A stretch of 64,000 nucleotides of DNA from the NCBI RefSeq assembly GCF_012489685.1, contig NC_080044.1:81082732-81146731 (forward strand), written 5' to 3'. The notes under the pieces were generated by a model. That model was not told the DNA's origin, ran no database searches, and saw nothing but the letters and a program-made list of their open reading frames with translations. Origin of the DNA: Lotus japonicus (Eukaryota > Streptophyta > Magnoliopsida > Fabales > Fabaceae). Below, one piece after another: positions 39,616-51,500 of the stretch; the first letter of the stretch is position 1, and the number at the start of each line of letters is the position of its first letter. The position numbers were made by a program, and so were the translations under genes.

Positions 39616-40841
39616 TTGAATAAATAAATACTTTCGATTTGGTTTGGATCGATTCGATTTTGAACATGGGAACTGAAAACTAACCCGATACATTTCGATT
39701 TACCATTATATATTGTTTCACCCCCTTTTTTAATTCATGAAGGAGAAAGACAAAAATCCTTCAATTTATTTGCTTGGATTGATAAAATGAATTTTCCCTC
39801 CGTCGTCCCTGGTAGGCGGTGGTTACCAAAAGTATGATCGAAGAGTCAAAGACAAAAAAATGGTACGAGTTCAAACTTAAAAGTAATAGTCACGTGAGAC
39901 TTTATTCAAAAATAAGACAAGCCTTTGAATCTAAATAATTTTCGTAAATTATCTATTATTTTGGTTTAATTAATCTGATGATTTTTTCCTATGATTTGAT
40001 TTGAGTTTTATTATTAGTGGGGTTTTATTTTGTTGTTACATATTGATTTCTCTTCGAAATTAACATTTTGAATCAACATATATATTATTATTATTATTAT
40101 TGTTACTGTTATTATAAATAGAAACATTGATATGAAAAATAATCAATCAAATATTAATCATTAAACATGTATTAAAAAATTAAAAATACTGATTTAATGT
40201 ATATAAAAAAATTTGAGTGAATTTAAGTCTTATAATTTAAAATTTTAATTTTTTTTCATATTTAAATAATTAAAAAATTATAAGTAAAAAATTATGGTAA
40301 ATTAATACACAATTATCATTATTAAGAACATATAATTGAAACAATTGTTAAAATATATTTACTTAAAAAATACAAAACATAACGTTACACGAAATTTAAA
40401 TTGTAAATAACAAAAGTCACCCGTGTAGGGCACGTGTAATTCTGCTAGTATTGATGACTAAAATGGAAATGGACCGGAAATAGCAATGAATCAATAATTT
40501 GACAGCAAATAAAAAATTTAATGTCATAACCCTCCTTGAAATAGAATGTGTAAATTTAATAGGCTCATCTTACTCTTTAGTGCATTTTGATTAATGTCAT
40601 TTGTTAACTAATCCAAAATTTTCTTCCTCCCTCTCATATTCCACTCTATACCCAAACAACAAGACACACCAAAGTCCTCTGCTTCATCGAAAAATCAATT
40701 CGTATAGAACCAAAACTCAGGTCAACACTGCCAGCAACTTAATGGATTCCATTTGCTTTGTTTTCTTCTTCTTCATCTTGTTTTCAGTTATAATATAATA
40801 ATTTCAGTTACTTTTCTGTTATTTCGGTTCTGCAAATCACA

Positions 40842-41354
40842 ATGGCACTCCACAAACGCAAACTGCACCTCCTCCTAACATGTCTATTTCTATTATATTC
40901 ACCACTAACACCACTCACCACGGTTACAGCCATGGTTGCTGCTGCTGTTCTTCCCGTCAATGTGGAACAAACCCAGGCCAGAATCATCCATACAATACAA
41001 GTGAGTGTGGCCTGTTAAATACTGCGGTGTTAGTGAAATGACATTTAACTTATAGCATTGGGTAATTCCATGACACAGGACAAGACACCTGCTTCCAATT
41101 TCTCCAAAGTTTCAGAGAAACAACATTTTTACCATCAGCTGCTGAATCAGCACAAGATGGATGAGGTACTAATTTATAAACAATTAGATTTTTTTACCAG
41201 ATACAAATAAAGAAAAGAAATTAATCTGAATTTGCTCTTACTTCAATGCAGTTGTGGCAAATCTTTGTATTTATTAGACTCCCTAACCTAAGCAAGTTGC
41301 TTTCAATCAAATGCTCACCTTTCTCTAACTCGATGCCGCGTTTAATTAGTGACA
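40842..41354 (+). pseudogene. trehalase relic, 5' exons only
   Basis: The ATG at 40,842 begins a frame close to the first 40 codons of the complete trehalase. After CCCGTCAA (40,960) the sequence jumps straight into the fourth exon (TGTGGAACAAACCC). About 1.95 kb, comprising the rest of exon 1 to most of exon 4, is missing. The donor region has a 5-bp duplication. The exon 5 remnant (41,079-41,165) lacks 10 bp and 13 bp, so the frame is destroyed. The relic ends in intron sequence at the duplication junction (about 41,354), so later exons never existed here. The catalytic trehalase signatures are absent. Confidence 0.93.
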
Positions 41355-41456
41355 TTAGTGCTAAAAAATGAAGGAATCTAGATCTTTGTGTGGACCAGAA
41401 TTTGCAGTCCTCACATGCAAATCTATAACTTATTTCTTAAGGGAGGTTAATTTCAA

Positions 41457-43245
41457 TTACAATCCAACATTGGGATTGCCTGAACCTGCTGCAGCCACTC
41501 CCATCCCACCAACACCAGCTGATGCAGCTACCACTACCTCATCATGCTCTTGAGAGTGTTGAACATCTTTCACATCCATCTCACGAACGAGTTCATCAAT
41601 TTTCTGAAACTGGTATGGCCATCTTGCATTATAGAGAAACTGGCGAAGATCAAACCTGGTATCATCTGGTGAATAGCTCTGCATATCGAGTGAAATATTG
41701 GAAACTTTCATTAGCCAATCAAAATATATATGAGAACAATAACATGTTTGGATCAATTGTAAAACCTAAAAGCTACTCAAGCTTCTCTCCAGAATTGATT
41801 CTGCACGTGGAAGAATTTCCAAACATGCAGATCATAATGAGTACATACCTCAGCATGATAGGAAGGTGTCATGACAGTCATCTTGTGTCGATTGATAGAA
41901 TAATACTTGAAGAAGTGTTTTACTGTCTCAGCAATTTGTGATGGAGCCAATTTTGTACCCCACCTGTAGCATAGATTCTGCAACAGTAAATTACAAAAAC
42001 AACAGGTTAAGCTAAACTATGAAATGGACAAGTAAATGCAAAAAGATTATTTCTTTTGAGTCCATCATGACAAGTAGATCAACTATTCTTTCTGCTAAGC
42101 TTTCCATATTAATTGGAAACATGGTGATTCAGAAATCAACCTGATGGGAATAGTTAAAGAAGACATAAATAAATAAGATGGAGAAACATGAGATATACCT
42201 GAAACATAGAAACTGGACCACATCTAAAAATTTTCCGTAGTCTTCCATAAACTGATAGTTCCTCGTAAGTCATTCCCATATCTACTTCATCAAGCTGTTC
42301 AACAAAGAATGAGGTATTGGATAATATATTTTGAAAAATGATTATAAACAATTGCTAATGCATATAGATAAAACCTAGAGCAGAAAAAAGGAGTTGCAAA
42401 AATATCAAATACAAAACAAGCAAAAACTAGAAGGGCTGTGATGAAGGAGTACAATACAATTGAATTCAATCAAGAGATTCAAGGACATACTGAAAAGTAT
42501 AACAGAACATAAGATTACCTGACTGTAGTTAGAACGAATAGGCTCCAGTTCAGCTGTGGGTGCAGCTGCCTCAACATCTGCCAAAGATGAGTAACCAAGA
42601 TGGACGGCTGCCCATCGCAGGAATGCCCGAAGGTCCAGCTTACTTATACTGCCAATAGGATTTATATCTGCTGAGCTGCAATCGTACTATAAGGAGGGAT
42701 AAACTTTGTAAACTAGGGTGTAATGGACCACAAACATGAAAAAGTAGAGAAATTAATTGACAAACTACAAGCATATTCATGAGATACATTTTCTGTTTCA
42801 ATTTCCTATTTTCACCCATAATTACAAAAATAAAACATGGTTTTCACATTATTTCCTATTTTCAAAGATTTAGCAGTTTTCGCCATTTCTCGTACAAATC
42901 TTTTTAAACAAGAAACAAGGTGACTGTATTAGTGAAAATAAGAAATGAAAATAGAAAACATTTTCTTATATTAATCAGACCGAAAGAAAGCCAGAAATTA
43001 AAGCTACATATAGATACCTTTGTCAAGTAACCACGTAACCCTTCATCCACATTGGAGCTTCCCAAAACAAGATAAAAGCCAGGTTTGTTGTGAACCCAAG
43101 GCAAGAGTGACGCTAACATGAAAGCTAGCACCATTCTGATTCGAGCTTGAATGTTCTGCAAGCTTAAATTCTCAACATTAGATCCACCATCTACCTGCAT
43201 TAACACAACAATACAAAGGAATTATTTGAGACTACAATGAGACAG

Positions 43246-43287
<42 letters not shown>

Positions 43288-46200
43288 CTTACAATCTTTA
43301 CTCTTAAAAGAAAAAGTGAGATTTCCCATAAAGAAACTAGGCAGTTTTTTTCACTAATCTGAAGTACTGATAGAGATATCTATAATCTATGTATGACTTG
43401 TTTAGAATTCAAATGCTATTCTTTGTTACAATATTGAAGTACTCCTTGGATAAACCCAAGACCACATCATAGATTATGGAGTTCATGTAATTTCCATTTA
43501 TTATTGAAATAATTCAAAGTCTGTGCTTCATTTACCTTATAGCGTGGTCGCTTTCCCGTGAGTGTTTGAAACAATGACAAAAAAGCAGTTACAACTCCAT
43601 CAATGTCAACATTAAGGTGCCAGGAACCAATTTCATCAGCCAGTACCTTGGCCCGCAACCTTGTCATTTCTGAACTGCAAAGATATATTTTTTAGTGCCT
43701 CATAACATTTGATAAGAGTAACTTTTTATTTGAATTCAAGTAATATATTTTACTGTATCATTCTTCTTGAACATAAACTGATTGATACAATGAAAGGATT
43801 TCTTGACACAGAACAACAAATCCTGGCATTCAAGGATGAAGTTTTTTAAATGTGTACAGTCTTCCAGGATCTAAGCTTTATACTGCACCAAAATATATTT
43901 GTTCTGTTTGTCTGAAGTTCCAAAAAACATCCTCTCAACCCCATACAAACACATAGTGACATGTATTAATTGAATATTAGCAATAAGTTAATTAACCAGG
44001 ATTATAAAAACCACAAACATTTCGAGATACTAGTTTTAGAAAACGAAATCCATAAAGCATACAGGTAAAACTTATGCAATATGACTAATGTGTTTCAACT
44101 TTCAACAATAAAAACAATCAGCTTTGTTCAATGCCACAGTTATATAAGATTAACTGGGGGCTCTGCAGTAAAATAAATTAGTAACAAAACCATACATAAT
44201 AGCCAATTTACCTGTTTTCAGTTCCCATATACACAGTATAGAATATCCGTTTAGCAAATTCTCTACTGTCAGTAGGATACTGTCCATCTTTATAGTTTCC
44301 AATTCGTATTGCATCAGCTTTGACTTGTTCATCCCCATTGGCAATATCTGCAGGCAAATATGAATCACTAGATAATGATATATGAACTGCAAGATTTAGA
44401 TTTGTAAGGACTAAGGACAAACACTGCAGCCTATTCCACCTCTGCCACGTTGAAAAGATGAAAAGAAAAAGAGAAGATGGTCTGTCTCAATTTTACTATT
44501 GTCCATGATTTTACTTCTTTGCAAGAAGATTAACACTCTGAACTAAGAAAACGACACCGCGTTCTATATTCAATCAATTTTGCAGGACTTTTGAGAAAGG
44601 AAATATGAATGTTCCGGTCCAAATTTCCAATCAATGCAGCAGTCAGTCAATTATATATGACCTCTTCACTACTCTTTCCTGATATCTTTATAGAGAAAAT
44701 ACTAGTAGTCAGTTGAACTATTTGTTACTCTGAAACAAGCATCCCTAATTCCATATGGGGCTTCCAAATACTGAGATAGAAATTTAAAAAGGTAAAACAG
44801 AATCTACAGCACTTGCGATCGCAGTTGAGCTCACCTTTCACAACCAGCTGACACATGCACCCAACAATTGCAGCAACAGAGGAACTGTCTGCTCCACCAG
44901 AAAGAGGAAGCAGAAAACCAGATGCTCCACTTCTTCTTAAATAGTCCCATAACCAGCAGGCAGGACCATATGCTATTTCCTCCTCAGGAGAGTGATATTT
45001 TATCTGTCATGAATAATCATTGGATTCACATTTTGGCATGGAACAAAAGATAGGGACCAGATACTTTTAACGTGCACAATTCAAGCCTTCATCAATTTAT
45101 GTATACCACTAAAGCTAATTTCTTTTAGCTACCTGAAAATTGTAACTCAAAATGATAATAGACTAACCTTAAGTGGAGCAGAAAGGGGAATTTTAAGGTT
45201 AAAAGGAAGACATAGACTGTGTGGTACTTCGACTGAAGGAACCTTGGTTTTACAACTTGCTTGCTCTTGGAAGCTACTTATAGATCCTCTGAGGCTTGCA
45301 ACCTAACAACAACAAATGGGTAAAGGAACCAAATCCAATGTAAATCATTGATGGTTGAAATGCCCTTGCATGAATTGAAATATGAAACTTATGCATACCA
45401 CATCTAGATCTATCTGAGAAACCACAACCTCAACATCCTTTAAAGAAAATTGTGAACCCTGAGCAACAACATCTCCATTTACCACAACAGTGGCACAACC
45501 ATCTGTCACGAATAAAATCAAACGCAAGAAAACTTTTAGACAGATGAAAAAATCATACATAATTGACATCTAAACAAGCTATATGGAAGTTAAAATGTCC
45601 GTATCCAACTTCCAGAATGCTACTTTTATTTTGCTCTCTAGAACATGAAAAAGGACAATAATGTGAAAAGGATAAATAGAGAATTTTCTTATACCATAGT
45701 AAAGGCGACCCCCATCACATCCTTGGTGATTGCTATACATGTAAACACCTCCACGAGTATGAGTGGCACCTATAATAGCACGAAGACGAAGATCAAGCTT
45801 TCTAAGTTGGTGGTGACTTCCACTTGCATTCATGAACACTTCAACCCCATTCAATGCAAGCTCAGAATGAGGGGGAGTTGGAACAAAAAGCTCTTCACAA
45901 ACTTCAGCCGCAATAGCTCTAAGAAGGGGAAAATGCTCTACATTCAGCGATCGATAAATATATGACTTCAAGTAGTAAGGCCCTAAAAAATAAATTGAAC
46001 ACATGCACACACAATATTTGGAACACACTAGTTCTCATTCTCAAGCGTATGAAAGCATGGGTAAGCATGCCAGTCACACTCACATGATTGCTTCATGGAT
46101 GAAATGAAGATGAGTATCTCAACTTTAAAAAAGAATAATGATTGAAGATGTATAGTGATTAACCAACGATGTACCTTAACTTCAAATGATGAGTGTAATT

Positions 46201-46833
46201 ATTCAATTAGTTGAGGAGTTAAGTGAAGCATAGAGTGAGATGTTGGAACTTACGTGTCTTGAAACTTGACAAAGCCATAACCAAATGGAACATACTTTTG
46301 GCCTAATGCCTCAGATACTTCACTAGGCAGCTGAAAATCCACAAGCTCATCCCTTTGCTTCCATGCAGTAAACCATCGAAGCTCTCTATAATTGCCATCA
46401 TTTGCAAGCCACATCTTTGGCCGTATCATGATAATCCTTCTATTCAAACAAAAAACTTGACAATTGTACCTCTCAGAGCCTTTGATAACAGGCATGCCAA
46501 TGCTACACACTATGCCATCAGTCCAATCACCAAGCAAGATATCTTTCAAGCATTCCCATCTGCAACGAAAAAACGAAAGAAGAGAGAAACTAAGATAAGA
46601 TCACCCCATGTTAAAAAACGAAAGAAGGAAGAAACTCACGAATGGTTAACAGTATCGAGCTCGAGGAAGTGATCTTCGCAGCCATAACCGGGAATCTCGA
46701 GCTCGGGTCCGAGCCTGATGGCAGCGCCGGCTTGTTTGGCATTAGCTATGGAGTGTTTGATTTGCTTGGTGTTGCAGTCGAAGTCCATAGCCCATTGGTT
46801 GAGATTGCAGGTGGCAACCTTCAAGAGCCTCAT
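41457..46833 (-). CDS. NADSYN: glutamine-dependent NAD+ synthetase, copy 2
   Basis: Thirteen exons: 46833-46640, 46559-46254, 45918-45695, 45502-45399, 45302-45168, 45003-44835, 44347-44212, 43674-43536, 43194-43018, 42686-42519, 42294-42199, 41977-41849 and 41678-41457. Every exon has the same length as in copy 1, and the frame is open for 732 aa. The glutaminase Cys (EVCEELF), the SGGADS ATP loop and [18 protein letters not shown] are all present. The substitutions noticed are conservative or peripheral (for example DIANGDEQ for DIASGDEQ). Its start codon lies 1.76 kb from the trehalase ATG in divergent orientation, which is the ancestral neighbourhood. Both copies look functional. Any division of labour is unknown. 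Confidence 0.97.
43248..43280. repeat. (TA)n microsatellite
   Basis: About 16 AT dinucleotides lie in an intron of NAD synthetase copy 2. They are absent from the same intron of copy 1. Confidence 0.95.
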
Positions 46834-47041
46834 CTTCCAGAACAGAACAGAACAGAAACAAAGGAAACAGAGATTGTCAGAAATCAAAGGTAGTGACGTG
46901 AGTTACAAGGATTGTTTGAGCCTCATATTAGATGATTTTTTGGTTTGTTACTACACAAGAGAGATAATTAAGGCTAAAATAATGCCAACTAAAAGGGAAT
47001 TTTTTTTGAAGCAATCAAATCATATTAAGTATAACTTATAT

Positions 47042-47439
47042 GAGGTGCTTCCCGTGTACCTTAAGCCGGATTAGGGTGTGGTACCCAAAATGAGTTGGTT
47101 CAATAATAAAGACTCATTTATCGATTAAAATTTTGATTTTGTTATATTATAGTAATGCAGTGTTCCATTCTAAAGTACATGAGATACGCTAGTTGTGTTT
47201 TCTGAGCTTTGTTCATCCATTAACCATGATCATTTTACGCGCATCTCCAACACCATCATTCGTTTCCACCACTCGTCCATTTTTCATTAAGAAATGAATT
47301 TCATGAGATAAAGTCAATTGATAAGTGAAGTAAAATCTAAAGATGTAGTATTTACCTTGAATAATATGATAATAATCTATTAAATTACCTAGTTCGGGTA
47401 CCACACCCAAAAAAAATTCAGGATACCACAGAATTTACC
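47042..47439. mobile_element. 398-bp insertion with 7-bp flanking repeat
   Basis: Relative to unit 1, unit 2 has extra sequence between two CTTATAT copies (47,035-47,041 and 47,440-47,446). Inside is a perfect inverted pair, GGGTGTGGTACCC (47,074-47,086) and GGGTACCACACCC (47,396-47,408). The true termini are not inverted, so the class is uncertain (MITE-like). Confidence 0.65.
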
Positions 47440-47523
47440 CTTATATTATATTGATGACTAAAATGGTAATGGATCAGTCACAAATAGCAATAAATCAACA
47501 GTTTAACAGCAAATAAAAAATTT

Positions 47524-47574
47524 AATGTCAATCTTGGGCCAAGCCCCTCCCAATAAACAAAAAAAAATGTCAAT
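47524..47574 (+). repeat. A-tailed micro-insertion with 9-bp direct repeats
   Basis: AATGTCAAT at 47,524-47,532 and 47,566-47,574 flanks 33 bp ending AATAAACAAAAAAA. Unit 1 (TTTAATGTCATAACC) lacks the insert. Confidence 0.65.
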
Positions 47575-47584
47575 AATAGCTTAA

Positions 47585-47863
47585 TTAAGCGTTTATGGTC
47601 ATAAGCGCTTATGACATAAGTGCTTATTCATAAGCTATTTTAAAAAACTTATTGAAATAAATTGAAAATAAGCTATATATAAGCATAAGCTCTTTTTCAT
47701 AAGCTATCCTGAATAGCTTATGAAAATAAGCTCAAAACAGCTTATGGTAGGGTTTAGGGTTAGGGTAGGCCATAAGCTGTTTGCATAAGCTCTCCCAAAC
47801 ACTGTCATAAACACTTATGCTATCAAATAAGCCCAAATAAGCTCTTTCAAACGCTCGCTTAAT
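47585..47863. mobile_element. MITE-like palindromic repeat with telomere-like core
   Basis: The segment has inverted TTAAGCG-type ends and many inverted AAGCTTAT-like phrases (CATAAGCGCTTATGACATAAG). It is absent from unit 1. Its centre contains TAGGGTTTAGGGTTAGGG (47,748-47,765), resembling plant telomere repeat. The superfamily is not clear. Confidence 0.6.
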
Positions 47864-47959
47864 AGGCTCATCTTACTCTTTAGTGCATTTTAGTCAATGT
47901 CATTTGTTAACTAATCCAATATTTTCTTCCAGTCTCTCATATTCCAGTCTATATAGTGC

Positions 47960-48478
47960 TTATCAGCAAGTCCTTATATAAGTGACTAGATGCTGAGGTG
48001 CATGTCTCTATTAGAGTAAAGAAGATTTATTCAATAATAAGCTCCAACAACGTTCTATCCCATAACTGACGTGTCAGTGACTCTCTAGGTTGCTGTCTCT
48101 ATCATTTTGTCATGAATAATATGTTCCAAACCTTCCTTTTGACGTGTAGATACATTTTATTTCTAATATCAAAATGTTCCATTGACCATTCTTAAGTGTA
48201 CACACTCAGAAACAGAAAAGGAAGAAAAATGTAATAAATCTTATACATTATATGAAAAGAATCAATTTCAGTAATGAATCTCATTGTGCAGACTGATAGT
48301 GCCTTCCAGGTCCATGAATAGAATCAATTTAAAAATTCGGTAGCGTGTTTGGTTCGACAGAAAGAATTGTTAGCACCAATGAATCCAAACACGTTACCAA
48401 AAGCCATTTGATTTGAAGCAATGTTGTAGTATTTATAGACGGCACCTTCTCTGTTCGAAACCTCAATTGTCACGAAAA
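47960..48478 (+). promoter_or_regulatory. trehalase proximal 5' flank, not shared with unit 1
   Basis: Homology to unit 1 stops after CATATTCCAGTCTATA and resumes at AAAACTCAGGTCAACACTG. The functional gene therefore has about 515 bp where the relic has about 60 bp. A candidate TATA (TATTTATAG, about 48,430) lies within this stretch. An in-frame upstream ATG at 48,519 is also present. Confidence 0.5.
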
Positions 48479-48590
48479 TCCAAAACTCAGGTCAACACTG
48501 CCGGCAACTTGATTCCATTTGCTTTGTTTTCTTCTTCTTCTTCATCTTGTTTTCAGTTACTTTTCTGTTATTTCGGTTCTGCAAATCACA

Positions 48591-51500
48591 ATGGCACTCC
48601 ACACACGCAAACTGCACCTCCTTCTAACATGTCTATTTCTGTTCTTCTCACCACTAACACCACTCACCACCGTTACAGCCATGGTTGCCGCTGCTGTTCT
48701 TCCCGTCAAGCCTTCAACCCCTCTCGTTTCCTTCCTCGAACGCCTCCAACACACCGCCTTCGAATCCTTCGCCGGCGGCGGCGACAACGACGGCGAACCT
48801 TCCCACTTCGACCCGAAGACTTACGTCGATTTGCCTCTCAAGTTCAGCCTCGCTGTCACCGATGACGCGTTCCAGAACCTTCCACGGGCGGCGAATGGGT
48901 CAATCCCGGCCCGTGAGTTGAAGAGTTTTCTAGAAGGCTATTTTGAGGATGCAGGGGATGATCTGGTGCACGTTGATCCAGAGGATTTTGTTCCTGAGCC
49001 TGAGGGTTTCTTGCCGAAGGTGAAGAACCTTGAGGTGAGAGCGTGGGCGATTCAGGTTCATTCGTTGTGGAAGAATCTGACCCGGAAGGTGTCTGGTTCG
49101 GTTGTGGCTGAACCGGAGTTGCATACTCTGCTTCCTCTGCCGGCTTCTGCTGTGGTTCCCGGTTCAAGGTTTCGTGAGGTTTATTACTGGGATTCCTATT
49201 GGGTGATCAGGTTCGTATATTCGTGCATGCTTTCTCTGCTTCATTGCTTTTTCTGTTTTTTTTTTTTTTGGTGAATGGTGATGATGATGATGTTGTTTTG
49301 CTCTGTTTTTTATTGGAGATTTCAGGGGTTTGTTGGTGAGTAAAATGTACAAGACTGCTACTGATATTGTCATGAATCTCATTCACATGATAGAGGAATA
49401 TGGGTTCGTGCTTAATGGTGCTAGAGCTTACTACACTAACAGGAGGTACTACTACTAGTACTACCCTCTTCTTTTCCATTTTTTCACAGCAATGCTATTT
49501 TGAATTTCATTTTGTCTTTTTGTTGTTGGTTCCCCTCATTTTGTTGTAATGTTTGGTGTACATCCAATTGCCTTAGACACACAATGAGATGATATAGGAT
49601 GAGAAGAAAGATAAATGATACATGTAATATACACAGTAATATAAAGAGAAAGATAGGGAGAAAAATGTAATATTTGAAATGTATGTTAGTCTAAGTGATT
49701 CGTGACTTGGAACAATTTTGTTGTGATGGGAAACTTCGAATAAATGAATTATGTTTGGTTCACAGATGAAATCCACCTCTACCTTGTGGATGAAGAAGAA
49801 ACAAGAGAGAAATAAAAGATATGATCATATAATATAATAGATGATATGATAGGAATAGAAAAGAGAAAATAAAAAGGAGAAATATTTAAAAATAAGATGA
49901 AAGATAAATATAAGTGTGAATGAATCAATATTCTCTGTTTGTTTGTCTTTTGTATACAACCTAAATGAATGTCTAGTAACCATTATTGTATTATTGTACT
50001 TTCACTTGCTAGTCAAAGTCTTAGTTTGATTTTGTGTGTGTGTGTGTGTGCACATGCTTATGATGTGTCCAGTACTCCAGTGTTTGAAGATGTATATCCT
50101 TTCCTTAAAGTATATGCTGATCCTTTCGTGTACTTAAAAAACAATTGCTTTTTTTGTTTCGGGGTTTATAATTTATCTACTGATCTTTAGGCTTCGAATA
50201 ATTGAGCAATAAGTTTCAAAAGATAATTTTCATGGCATAATTTTGACTATAGTTGTTTTATCCTAATATATTTCATCCTCATCTGCACAGCACCTTTTGA
50301 AATTCAAAGAAATTATTGCCATAATTCTTGCTCTTACAAACAGAAAAGGTGACAATAAGTTTAACTATGATTTTACAGCCAGCCTCCCCTTTTAAGCGCT
50401 ATGATTTATGAGATATACTGTAGCACTGGCAACATAGAATTAGTCAAAAGGTCTCTCCCTGCGCTACTGAAAGAGCATGAGTTTTGGAATTCAGGTATTA
50501 CACCAAAGTTTTTGCCTAATTGTTGGATGATACTTGAATATGCATACCTTTTAGGTTTTCCAAGTTAATGGTTTTAGCTTTTATTTGATCTTGTAGATAT
50601 ACATAAAGTGACCATTTTGGATGCTCAAGGTTGCACTCACAACCTAAATCGTTATAATGCAATGTGGAACAAACCCAGGCCAGAATCATCCATACAAGTG
50701 AGTGTGTGCTCTGGTAAATACTGTGGTGGTAATTAGGGAAATGACATTTGACTATAACATTGGGTAATTCCATGACACAGGACAAGACATCTGCTTCCAA
50801 GTTCTCAAAAATTTCAGAAAAACAACATTTTTACCGTCAACTGGCATCAGCTGCTGAATCAGGATGGGACTTCAGCACAAGATGGATGAGGTACTAATTT
50901 ATTAACTACAATTTTTTTCTACCCGAAACAGATAAAGAAAAGGAAATAATCTGAATTTCTTCTTACTTCTTAGGCACTGAAAATGCAGTTGTGGCAAATA
51001 TTTGTTTTTAATAGGCTCCCTAACCTAAGCAAGTTGCTTTCAATCAAATGCTCACCTTTCTCAATAGAACACACTTCAGCTAATTCTAACACTATGCTGC
51101 GTTTAATTAGTAACAGTTTGTATGCAAACCAAAAAGTACTTGTTGGAGCTTCTTTAGTGCATTTTCTAGTTGATAAACTCCAATAATATGTCTCCAAAAT
51201 AAGTGTGTATCCAAACGGGCACTTAGTCAACAATACTTGCAATTTCATTGAAATCCTATCATGTTTTGATGCAGAGATCCTCCTGATTTCACAACATTGT
51301 CTACAACATCAGTAATACCTGTTGATTTAAATGCATTTCTACTTGGGGTATGTATTAGACCAATGACTAAAAGAAGCCCTGTGATCAGTGTCTGTAGCTT
51401 GATTTAATTCTGTGATGCCTTTTGATTCAGATGGAGCATAATATTGCTTTCTTTGCAAAAGTTACTGGAGATAATAGTACTGCTGAACACTTTCTGCAAA

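Larger units (their letters stand above)
36037..40448 (+). mobile_element. non-autonomous Helitron 1, 4.4 kb
   Basis: The element starts TCTATATATATA...GAAAATAAGG after an A and ends GCTAG before a T. A GTG/CAC-rich imperfect hairpin lies about 11 bp before the end, as in Helitrons (5'-TC, 3'-CTRR, insertion between A and T). The ends are proved by unit 2 of the duplication, whose homologous site TTATATTATATTGATGAC (from 47,441) is empty. It has no Rep/helicase. It carries a retroelement fragment, part of a GGT-rich Harbinger element and a 3' region shared with Helitron 2. Confidence 0.92.
27032..41354. repeat. tandem duplication, unit 1
   Basis: Unit 1 carries NAD synthetase copy 1, its 5' flank, a Helitron and the trehalase relic. 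It aligns with unit 2 (41,359-51,115) from TGCT in the NAD synthetase 3' flank. It runs to a trehalase intron ending TAATTAGTRACA. Unit 1 is longer because of an unshared block at about 33,815-35,925 and the 4.4-kb Helitron. Confidence 0.9.
41359..51115. repeat. tandem duplication, unit 2
   Basis: Unit 2 carries NAD synthetase copy 2 and the 5' half of the functional trehalase. It ends in trehalase intron 5 near 51,115, matching the right edge of unit 1. The unit 1/unit 2 junction reads ...TTAGTGACA-TTAG-TGCTAAAA, with about 4 bp of filler. Confidence 0.9.
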
